64,000 nt of DNA, taken from NCBI GenBank assembly GCA_963763755.1, contig CAVXQE010000013.1:1-64000 (forward strand), in the 5' to 3' direction. Shown piece after piece: positions 40,154 through 47,558 of the stretch (positions are counted from its first letter, which is position 1; each line of letters starts with the position of its first letter). A program made the position numbers and the translations under genes. The DNA comes from Gaiellasilicea sp963763755 (GTDB taxonomy: Bacteria > Actinomycetota > Thermoleophilia > Gaiellales > Gaiellaceae). The notes under the pieces were generated by a model. That model was not told the DNA's origin. It did not search any database and saw nothing but the letters and a program-made list of their open reading frames with translations.

Positions 40154-41028
40154 TTCGACAGCGCCTTCACGTCGGTGAGCGCCTTCCGGGCGACGGTCTC
40201 GCTGTCGCCGCCGACGCCCCAGAGCGTCTGCACGCGCTTGTCGACGGCAACGAGAGTCCGCAGGGACTCCGCACCGTGCGACCAGCCGAACTTCGCTCCG
40301 GAGACGATCCAGTTGTGCTGATAGAGCCAGTGGTCGACGGCCGCAGCGGTGCGCTTCGGATGCGCGGAGACCCAGGCGTTGAGCTTCGTGGCGCGCGCGG
40401 CCAGCGTCATCTCATCGAGCGGCTCCTTGGGCGCACCGGGCACGACGAAGGCGGGCGCACGTGTGGCGGCCGGCTTCTTCGCTGCAGCTTTCGGCTTCGC
40501 CGCGGCCGCAATGGTCTTCGTCGCCTTTGCCTTCGGCGCCGCCGGAACAGCGACCGGCTTCGTCTTGGTCTTTGTCTTCGCCTTGACGTTGGCCTTGACG
40601 GGGCGCGCGACACCGAACTTGCGGGCCGGGGAGCCGGCGTACGGAGACTTGTCCTCGGGGGTGCCCTGCTGGGCGTAGCCGGCATTCCGCTGGAGGTGGA
40701 GCACGATCGTGGGCGCGCCGTTCGCAGTCAGCTTCGAGCCGGGTGCGGGCGTCTGGCTGGCGACGAGATTCGCGGAGTAACCGCGCACAGAGCCTTCGAC
40801 GCGCCAGGCGAAGCCGCCCTGCTCCAGCATGCCCTTGGCGAACACGTATGCCTGATGGCGAACGTCGGGAACGACGAGCGGTGGCAGCTCGGAGGTGCTC
40901 TCCTGCGGCGTCGTGGGCTGCGCCGTCAGCGTCGAGCTGGCAGCGAAGGTCAGCCCCGCAGTCGCCAGCAGAGCGCCGGCGACGAGCACGGCGAGCCTGG
41001 GAGCGCGCGCGAAGAGTCCCGCAATCAT
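40150..41028 (-). CDS. secreted PASTA-domain protein with Lys/Ala linker
   Basis: Encodes 292 residues. A signal or anchor (RLAVLVAGALLATAGLTFAA) precedes one PASTA domain (VVPDVRHQAYVFAKGMLEQG to TIVLHLQ, about 52-115). A Lys/Ala/Thr-rich linker (VKAKTKTKTKPVAVP, then KATKTIAAAAKPKAAAKKP) and a novel C-terminal domain of about 85 residues (KLNAWVSAHPKRTAAAVDHW, GGDSETVARKALTDVKALSK) follow. PASTA domains bind peptidoglycan fragments. Place in a minor pilin operon suggests it anchors or gates the pilus at the wall. ATG 41028 is seven bases after a sigma-28-like -10. Confidence 0.75.
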   Translation of the reverse strand: MIAGLFARAPRLAVLVAGALLATAGLTFAASSTLTAQPTTPQESTSELPPLVVPDVRHQAYVFAKGMLEQGGFAWRVEGSVRGYSANLVASQTPAPGSKLTANGAPTIVLHLQRNAGYAQQGTPEDKSPYAGSPARKFGVARPVKANVKAKTKTKTKPVAVPAAPKAKATKTIAAAAKPKAAAKKPAATRAPAFVVPGAPKEPLDEMTLAARATKLNAWVSAHPKRTAAAVDHWLYQHNWIVSGAKFGWSHGAESLRTLVAVDKRVQTLWGVGGDSETVARKALTDVKALSK

Positions 41029-41035
41029 GGTGACT

Positions 41036-41063
41036 TTCTCGGCAGAAACGGCATGAAGCTCAA
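41036..41063 (-). promoter_or_regulatory. sigma-28-like promoter of the PASTA-minor pilin operon
   Basis: GCCGAGAA (41043-41036) lies seven bases before ATG 41028, with TTGAGCTT 12 bases upstream (41063-41056). The -10 differs at one consensus position and the -35 is partial, so this is the weakest of the six. Confidence 0.5.
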
Positions 41064-42582
41064 CCCCTTGAAGGGGCAGTCGTGAACTCGACCACCTCTT
41101 CGTCGACTTCTGCGGACGGAACGACGGCGAACACCGGCGAGCTCCGGAACGGATCTGCGGTCAGCTCGGTCGGTGCGTCCTGCCAGGCGAACGCGGTCCC
41201 GGCGAATTCCTGGAACCACGTCATCTCCTGCGGGTAGGTGGTCTCGGGCTTCACGGCCAGATGGAGGTGCGGGCCGGTGGCGTCGCCGGTCGAGCCGACG
41301 AGGCCGACCCACTGGCCGGCGGAGAGCACAGCTCCCGGCAGCACGGCGGAGTCGCGTTGAGAGAGGTGGCAGTAGAGCCAGTGGATCCCGTCGGGTGTCT
41401 GGAGAAGCATCCCGGTTCCGCAGCGGTCGTCCTCGACCGTGTCGAGCACGATCGAGTCGGCGAGCGCGAAGACCGGCGATCCCTCCGGGGCGGCAATGTC
41501 CGCGGCGGGGTAGTCGTGATGGGAGTGCCCGACGCTGACGAAAGCGGGGCCGCCACCGACCGGGAACACGTAACCGTCCGCTCGGCTCGGGCCTCCGAGA
41601 ATGCCCGCGGCGGCAGGGTTGAAGGACGCCGCGTGGGCGCCGGTGCGGGCCTGCTCGAGTACCTCCTCGGCGGTCGTCAGCTCTGCCTTGAGCCGCTCGA
41701 CCTCGGCGTTGGCGGCGACGCTCTCCTGGTCGACCTCGAACGCGTCCTTCTCGACGTCAAGCCGGTCGGAGAGGAGCACGTCCGTCGCGGCGGCGCGATC
41801 GTCGAGCGCTGTCACCCGCAACTGGAGCTCCGCTGCGACGGACTCTGCTTCCTCCAGCGCTTTGCTCGTCTCGGCAACCGCCGTCTGGGCTTCCTCGAGC
41901 CGGATCGCCAGCTTGTCGAGCGTGAAGGCAACGTCGACGTCACCGCCGAAGACCGACGCCAGGCCGAGCACCTCGTCCACGTACCACTGGGCGTGGTTGT
42001 AGGCGAACACCGCACGAGAGATGTCGCGCGGTCCCGCCTGTCGCGGCGAGATAGCGCGCGGCGGCGAAGACGGCGTCCTCGGGATCCCACGGGTCGGCGA
42101 GCCCGTCGCCGTCTCCGTCGGTGCCCCAGCGCAGCCAGGTGTCCGGCATGAACTGCATCCAGCCGACTGCCCCGGCGAAGCTCGGCCCCATGTTGCGGCC
42201 GAAGTTGGACTCGATCTTGTTGATCGCTGCGAGCACCTGCCACGGGATCCCGTAGGCGGCTCCGGCGCGGAGCCAGAGCGCCTGAAGCTCCTCGTTCGTA
42301 GCGCTCCTGCGGCGCCCCGAACGGTGCCTCGAACGCATTGCTCGGCATGAGGATCGAGCCCAGCGGGTTCGGGACGTCCGCGCTCGGCAGGGCCATCGGC
42401 TCCGGAGAGACGACTTCGAAGGTGTCAGCGCTCGGGGCCTCGGTCGCGACGACCGAGAAGACGTCCGCGTTGGTCGTCGGCTCGGATGGGAGGACCTCGA
42501 AGATGTCGGCCGAGGCGGTTCCGGCGGTGAGAAGGGGAGTCAGTGCGAGAGTCAGCGCCGCGGTGGCGAGCGTGCGTCTCAT
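41060..42582 (-). CDS. lytic transglycosylase / M23 peptidase fusion, two apparent frameshifts
   Basis: Encodes about 507 residues: signal peptide (TLATAALTLALTPLLTAGTA), a Ser/Thr/Pro region, an SLT domain with the catalytic Glu in AAINKIESNFGRNMGPS and VGWMQFMPDTWLRWG, then a coiled coil (EEAQTAVAETSKALEEAESV). Last is an M23 endopeptidase domain with zinc ligands in GHSHHDYPAADI and HLHLAV. Shifts near 42300 and 42020 separate three frames that fit end to end. It can cut both glycan strands and stems. ATG 42582 overlaps the pilT2 stop (ATGA), so a pilus role such as wall opening is likely. Confidence 0.85.
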
Positions 42583-43742
42583 GCCCCCACCGGTCGGATG
42601 ACGCGGAGCGCAGGTGTCTCTTCCACGGCCGCCCGTGCCGCCACTTCCACCTGGCGGACATCGTTCGTCTGCTGTTTGACGGCGTGGTCGACTGCGACGA
42701 GGAAGTCGTGTGAGTTCGAGGACGCATTCGCCGCGATCTCGCGCTCGACGCGCCCCGCAAGGACGTGCTCGATCAGAGCCTGCTGGAAGGTCTGCATCTC
42801 GAAGAAGCCACCCTCCGCGACGGCGTCGGGGATCTCCTCGGTGCGCTCCTCACGGATCAGGTCCGAGATCCGCGCGTTCGTCACCATCACCTCGACCGCG
42901 GCGATCCTGCCGCCACCGAGGCGCGGGAGCAGCCGCTGGCTGACGACGCCTTTCAGGACGCCGGCGAGAACCGAGCGGATCTGCTGCTGCTTGCCGGGAG
43001 GGAAGAACTCGATCATCCGGCCGACGGTCTCGGCGGCGTCGACGGTGTGGAGCGTCGAGAAGACGAGGTGTCCGGACTCGGCTGCCTGGAGGGCGGTCTG
43101 CGCGGTTTCCGCGTCACGCAGCTCGCCGATCAGGATCGTGTCGGGATCCTGACGGAGCACGCGACGGAGCGCCTGCGCGAAGTCGAGAGTGTCGAGCCCG
43201 ACCTCTCGCTGGTTGACGATGCAGTAGCGGTCGGGATGGAGGATCTCGATCGGATCCTCGATCGTGACGATGTGCTGGTGCCGCGTGCGGTTGATGTGGT
43301 CGATCATCGCCGCGAGGCTCGTCGTCTTACCCGAGCCGGTGGCACCCGTGACGAGGATCAGACCGCGGTGCTCGTCCGCGAGCCTGCGGACACCGGGCGG
43401 CAGGCCCAGCTGCTCGAAGCTCGGGACGTCGCGCGGAATGACGCGGAACGCGAACGAGATCGCGCCGCGCTGCCGGTAGACGTTGACGCGGAAGCGCGGA
43501 AGCCCATCGGCGGTGTAGGCGATGTCGAGGTCTCCGCTCTCGTGGAACTGCTTCAGACGCTCGGGTACGACGCGGGTGACCGCCTCGACCGCGGCGAGCA
43601 GGTTCTGCTCGTTCAGCGGCGGGCAGTCGTCGAGCGGCGCGATGGCGCCGTCGCGACGCAGCATCGGCGGCTGGTCCAGCTTCAGGTGGATATCGCTCGC
43701 GCCGAGGTCAACGGCGCGCCGGAGGAGGGCATTCAGGTCCAT
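42579..43742 (-). CDS. second PilT-type ATPase
   Basis: Encodes a 387-residue PilT/PilU-class ATPase with an intact frame. I chose ATG 43742 (DLNALLRRAVDLGASDIHLK), since the longer frame would contain the promoter. Walker A is VTGATGSGKTTSLAAM, Asp box TIEDPIEIL, Walker B TILIGELRDAETA and His box STLHTVDAAETVGRM. It differs from the first copy by having Ala in the P-loop (GATGSGKT) and a longer C-terminus (about 335-387). It could be a PilU-like co-retraction motor. Confidence 0.9.
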   Translation of the reverse strand: MDLNALLRRAVDLGASDIHLKLDQPPMLRRDGAIAPLDDCPPLNEQNLLAAVEAVTRVVPERLKQFHESGDLDIAYTADGLPRFRVNVYRQRGAISFAFRVIPRDVPSFEQLGLPPGVRRLADEHRGLILVTGATGSGKTTSLAAMIDHINRTRHQHIVTIEDPIEILHPDRYCIVNQREVGLDTLDFAQALRRVLRQDPDTILIGELRDAETAQTALQAAESGHLVFSTLHTVDAAETVGRMIEFFPPGKQQQIRSVLAGVLKGVVSQRLLPRLGGGRIAAVEVMVTNARISDLIREERTEEIPDAVAEGGFFEMQTFQQALIEHVLAGRVEREIAANASSNSHDFLVAVDHAVKQQTNDVRQVEVAARAAVEETPALRVIRPVGA

Positions 43743-43758
43743 AAAGGCGTCGCAGCAG

Positions 43759-43786
43759 GAATCGGCAGGTTCGGTGCCGCGCTTTA
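43759..43786 (-). promoter_or_regulatory. sigma-28-type promoter of pilT2 and the transglycosylase
   Basis: TAAAGCGC (43786-43779), 12 bases, then GCCGATTC (43766-43759). The -35 matches the TAAAG of FliA/WhiG promoters best of all six. ATG 43742 is 16 bases downstream, so this transcript has a short leader. Confidence 0.65.
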
Positions 43787-44004
43787 GGGCGTCGGCTCCG
43801 TCCGGGCCGATCGTTAGACCTCCGAGCGTGACACCACCGAAAAAGTCCGCCCCGGCCACGGCCTGCACAGCCAGAAAGACGTCGACGCGCCGCCGGCTCG
43901 TGATCAGGACGAACGGGCTCTCCATCCGCCGCGCGAAGCGCTTCCGCTAGTCGGCGCTTCGGGATCTGCCTCCGCAGATCCCGAACCTGTTGCGCCTCTA
44001 GAAA

Positions 44005-44086
44005 TGCAGGGGGAAGGATTCGAACCTTCGTAGGCTGAGCCGGCGGGTTTACAGCCCGCTCCCTTTGGCCGCTCGGGCACCCCTGC
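44005..44086 (-). tRNA. tRNA-Tyr (GTA)
   Basis: The minus strand reads acceptor GCAGGGG with CCCCTGC and discriminator A, anticodon stem GCGGG/CCCGC around CTGTAAA (anticodon GTA), a long class II variable arm (CGGCTCAGCCTACG) and T arm AAGG(A)/CCTT. No CCA is encoded. Confidence 0.95.
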
Positions 44087-44152
44087 AGGGTGCGGCATTC
44101 TAGCCACGCGGCTGAAGCGGGCCGGATTCCTGGCGCTAGACTTCGGCCGCTT
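44087..44152. promoter_or_regulatory. divergent promoter region between two tRNA genes
   Basis: TAGAAT on the minus strand (44102-44097) lies about ten bases before tRNA-Tyr and TAGACT on the plus strand (44137-44142) ten bases before tRNA-Thr, suitable -10 elements. The -35 boxes are not clear. Confidence 0.45.
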
Positions 44153-44225
44153 GCCCTCTTAGCTCAGTTGGTAGAGCACCTCCATGGTAAGGAGGGGGTC
44201 GACGGTTCGAGTCCGTCAGAGGGCT
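44153..44225 (+). tRNA. tRNA-Thr (GGT)
   Basis: Acceptor GCCCTCT pairs with AGAGGGC, D arm GCTC/GAGC, anticodon stem CCTCC/GGAGG around ATGGTAA (anticodon GGT), T arm GACGG/CCGTC with TTCGAGT, discriminator T. It ends two bases before the stop of the convergent metallophosphatase gene. Confidence 0.95.
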
Positions 44226-44227
44226 TC

Positions 44228-45256
44228 TCAGGAGCAGCTCAGGCGGAAGTCGTCGCGCACCTTCCCGTCGACCGTCTGGTAGCGGAATCGCGCCGTGCGG
44301 CCGGCGACGTCCACCCGCAGGGCGCCGAAGTGGCCTTGGACGACGCGTGCGGACGGGATCGTCAGGTCGCCGGCGTCGTCTTCGAGCTCGGCTCCCCCTG
44401 TGCCCACGGCCACGTACAGCACGCCGTGGTGCGGCCGGCTTCGGGCATAGGCGTGCAGGTGGCCCTCGAACACCACCTGGACTCCGTCCTTCTCCACCAG
44501 CGGCACGATGTTGCGGCGAAGGCCGGGTGAAATGGTGTTCCCGGGGGGCTCCCAGGGTGGGTGGTGCAAGGCGGCGAAGCGGAAGCAGGAGGTCAGCGCG
44601 AGGGAGCTGCGTGCGAAGCGCAGCTGCGGCGAGCCGGGAGCGACGGAGACGTTGGAGTCGAGGACCACCACGGCGGTGTTCCCCCAGGTGAAGCGGTACC
44701 AGCGCTCGTTGCCGAGCGAGTGGAACGCCTCGAGCTCGGGCTTCCCGCCGTTCGCCTTGACGTCGTGGTTCCCGAGCGCGGGGAACCAGGCGGACCGGCG
44801 CATGACCGCCGCGTACGGGCCGAAGATGACGCGATCGAGCAGCCCCGCCGAGCCCAGCGGGTAGGCGTTGTCGCCGACGGTGAGCACGAAGTCGGGGTGC
44901 CAGGACTCGATCATCGAGGCGACCGCCGTCTCGTTCCTGTTCCCGCTGCCGAAATCGCCCACGACCGCGAAGGTGTACGTGGCAGCGCGGGCCGGCGCGG
45001 CCCGGAACGTGCCCCTCGCGAGCACGCCGGAGTCCGTCCAGACGGTGTAGGCGTAGTGCATCCCCGGCGTCAGGCCGGTCAGCCTGGCGACGTGGTCGAC
45101 GCCGGTGCCGGCGTCGATGCGGGCACCGTTCTGCAGGAGCACGAAGGAGTGATCGCGAGCCGACGTGCGGAACGAGATGATGGCACTGCGCTGCGTCACG
45201 CTCTCGGCCACCGGGCCGCGGGTCAGGGCGACAGCGGCGACAACTTCGGCGATCAC
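44228..45256 (-). CDS. calcineurin-like metallophosphatase (purple acid phosphatase type)
   Basis: Encodes 342 residues. An N-terminal beta domain (about 1-90; SAIISFRTSARDHSFVLLQN, LTGLTPGMHYAYTVW) resembles the fibronectin-like domain of purple acid phosphatases. The catalytic domain has metal-binding motifs VVGDFGSGN, TVGDNAYPLG, LGNHDVK, LHHPPWEP and EGHLHAYARS. GTG 45256 has no signal peptide after it; a more distant start is possible. Expected to hydrolyse phosphoesters; substrate unknown. Confidence 0.85.
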   Translation of the reverse strand: MIAEVVAAVALTRGPVAESVTQRSAIISFRTSARDHSFVLLQNGARIDAGTGVDHVARLTGLTPGMHYAYTVWTDSGVLARGTFRAAPARAATYTFAVVGDFGSGNRNETAVASMIESWHPDFVLTVGDNAYPLGSAGLLDRVIFGPYAAVMRRSAWFPALGNHDVKANGGKPELEAFHSLGNERWYRFTWGNTAVVVLDSNVSVAPGSPQLRFARSSLALTSCFRFAALHHPPWEPPGNTISPGLRRNIVPLVEKDGVQVVFEGHLHAYARSRPHHGVLYVAVGTGGAELEDDAGDLTIPSARVVQGHFGALRVDVAGRTARFRYQTVDGKVRDDFRLSCS

Positions 45257-45452
45257 CGTGGCACGAGCCTAGCGGGGAATCCACAGCCGTGGGCGGAGCG
45301 GGAGACCGGCTAGACGGGCACGCCGCCGGGCAGGACCGACCCGTTCGGCGCTCGAACCATCCCTTTGGGCAGTGTGGATCGAGGGCCAAGGAGTGACACT
45401 TCAGCCACGAGGCTCGGGGTTCGGGTCGCACTCGATGGGAGGATTTGGAGAA

Positions 45453-45980
45453 ATGAGAAGCGCACTGACCGCACTGGCGATCGTTGCCACACTCGCACTC
45501 GTCGGGTCGGCTCAGGCGGGTGCCCCCGTCACGAAGCAGAACGGGTCGTCGCCGGTGCTGAATTTCACCCCGATCTGCGCCGTCGCCGGCTACGCCGACT
45601 ACGGCCTCTGCGGTGGCCTGACGTCCACATTCAGCGGTGTCGGCGGCAGGCTGAACGCCATCCAGCCGAAGCTCGGCACCTACAACTTCGAATTCGTCTT
45701 CTCCGGCCTGACTCCGGCGACCGAGTACAAACTCTTGGCGACTCGCGACGCCGTCCCCTTCGGCGGCACCTGGGTCGAAGTGGGTCGGGCTGTCGCGGAT
45801 GCGGCCGGCGCCGTCACGTTCTCGCTGGTGACGACCTCTCCGGCCGGTCTCGGCTTCGATCTGAACAGGGTCGGAGGCGACGTCACGATCACAACGTCGT
45901 GGTGGTCGGGCCAGAAGCTGGTGAAGAACGCAGAACACCACGCTTTCGCCGGCCGTCTGAGCGAAACCTCACACGGTTGA
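45453..45980 (+). CDS. secreted protein of unknown function
   Basis: Encodes 175 residues. ATG 45453 follows GGAG closely. The signal peptide is SALTALAIVATLALVGSAQA, then GAPVTKQNGSSPVLNF. The mature part is Gly- and Thr-rich and looks all-beta (TYNFEFVFSGLTPATEYKLL, ADAAGAVTFSLVTTSPAGLG), with two Cys near the start that may pair. Family not recognised. Confidence 0.7.
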   Translation: MRSALTALAIVATLALVGSAQAGAPVTKQNGSSPVLNFTPICAVAGYADYGLCGGLTSTFSGVGGRLNAIQPKLGTYNFEFVFSGLTPATEYKLLATRDAVPFGGTWVEVGRAVADAAGAVTFSLVTTSPAGLGFDLNRVGGDVTITTSWWSGQKLVKNAEHHAFAGRLSETSHG

Positions 45981-46023
45981 CGGGCCGAGCCTGCGGGACG
46001 AGGACGCGGCGCCCGAGCGCGCT

Positions 46024-46227
46024 CTACTTGATGGGGCGCGCCGGCGCCTGTCCGGGGTCTGGGAAGTTCGGATAGGGGATAGGGACGCCGGGTGGCGTCG
46101 GCGGGCTTGTAGGCGGCGAAAAGGCCGCCAGCCGCGTGTTCGACGTGCCGTCGTTGACCGCGAAGGCGGGCGTCGCCGAGACGGCGAGCGCGACGACGGC
46201 GGCGAGAGTGGTGAGAACGCGGGTCAT
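46024..46227 (-). CDS. small secreted Pro-rich peptide
   Basis: Encodes 67 residues. AGGGAGG precedes ATG 46227. A signal peptide (TTLAAVVALAVSATPAFA) leaves a mature peptide of about 45 residues, rich in Pro and lacking Cys (PPTSPPTPPGVPIPYPNFPD). It lies downstream of the metallopeptidase gene on the same strand. Function unknown. Confidence 0.6.
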   Translation of the reverse strand: MTRVLTTLAAVVALAVSATPAFAVNDGTSNTRLAAFSPPTSPPTPPGVPIPYPNFPDPGQAPARPIK

Positions 46228-46351
46228 GGTTGAGCCTCCCTGGGAGCTTGCTTCCCAAGACGTGAGAAGAGGGTGTCGTCTTCCCTGAACAACGGAGACC
46301 CTCGAGACCGTCCCGTGCCAGTGCTCGGGACAGCTGCGGCCCCAAGTACCT

Positions 46352-46384
46352 GGCCGAGCGGCTCGGCGTACGAGCCGCTCGGCC
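46352..46384. terminator. strong hairpin after the metallopeptidase gene
   Basis: GGCCGAGCGGCTCG and its exact complement form a 14-bp stem with a five-base loop, extended by flanking AAGTAC/GTACTT. It lies 17 bases beyond the metallopeptidase stop. No T tract follows. Confidence 0.6.
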
Positions 46385-46400
46385 GTACTTCTTCCGACTA

Positions 46401-47436
46401 CTAGCTCAGGATCCCGCGCGCCATGAACGCCGCGCGAACGCTGTTCGCCGTCGCGTTGCCGTAGAGGCGCTGAGCTGCCGCCACCGTGACGCTTTGCCAA
46501 GTCGGTCATCGTCGTACCCGGGAAGTCGAACTGACCCTCGAGGATGGTGGTATCGGCCCGCACGTTGCCGATCGCGTTCCGGATGTCCCAGAGCGCCCGC
46601 GACCAGATCCGACCGTCTGCATGCACCTCGCCGACCAGATCCTCGGGGTAGTGCAAGTCCGAGTCGACGCGCCGCAGGCAGTGTGGCGGTGTCGGATCGT
46701 ATGAAGTCGAGTCCCAGTCGGCAACGCAGGCAGGATCGCTCAGTGCGGGAAGCCCGAGCTTCTGCCGGACGACCTCCGTGGTCGTCACGCTCCAGTAGTC
46801 GCCGAAGCCCTCGCTGATCGCGCCCGCCTCGAGCGACGCGAACGAGAAGTTCTGCGAGAAGTGGATCGCGTGACCGTACTCGTGGGTGATCACCTGCCCA
46901 TCCTCGGCGTCGTCGACGCCACCTTTGCCGAGCCGGATCTCGTCCTTGTGTGTGGTCGCGAACGAGTTGTCGAGACCCCACTGGTTGATCCGCAGGCGCT
47001 GCGGCTCCATGTTCACCGGCCGGAGGCGACCGGTTCCGAAGCCGAGACTCTGGATGTACTTCTGCGACTCGGTGATCCAGTAGTAGGCCATCACTTGCTC
47101 GAACTCGTCCTGGCTCCGCGTGTAGACGAAGCGGTTCGTCGGCGAGTACGCCGGACTGCCGGTCTCGCTGACGATCTCCGCCCAGCGGCCGCGGAGGTAG
47201 CCGCTGCCGTCGAGGTCGGTGAGCGTGACAGTGTGGTAAGCCGCCGCGGGAACCGCGGCGTCCGAGTCCTTCTGGTCTGTGAGGCTCTGGTCGTTCAGGT
47301 CTTCGACTGGATTCGAGACGAAGACGGAACCGGTACCCGTGGACGTGCCGGGCCCGGGCTTGGCCGCGATCGCCGCGGTCGATGCGATCGCAACCAACAC
47401 GAATGCGGCAGCGATGCCGAAGAGACTACGTCGCAA
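46401..47436 (-). CDS. secreted HEYGH zinc metallopeptidase, one apparent frameshift
   Basis: Encodes about 345 residues. TTG 47436 after GGGGGAGGG gives RRSLFGIAAAFVLVAIASTA, a signal peptide. The catalytic centre is QVITHEYGHAIHFSQN with the third ligand in AISEGFGDYWSVT, as in gluzincins related to thermolysin/fungalysin. A shift near 46490 moves the ending to SVTVAAAQRLYGNATANSVR and AAFMARGILS at 46401, a normal thermolysin-type C-terminal helix. Probably an extracellular protease. Confidence 0.85.
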
Positions 47437-47513
47437 AGCACCCTCCCCCTTCCTTAGTGCTGGCTGAGCCGGTCAGCGTACAAAGGTTTTCCTACGAGAG
47501 GGGCGGTCGCCGG

Positions 47514-47546
47514 AGCCTGGGACGCAGCGGGACTGCGTCCCAGGCT
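47514..47546 (-). terminator. hairpin terminator of the DUF6351-like gene
   Basis: AGCCTGGGACGCAG, a CGGGA loop and the exact complement make a 14-bp stem, 12 bases after the stop codon at 47559. No T tract follows. Confidence 0.6.
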
Positions 47547-47558
47547 CTGCAACCGACC

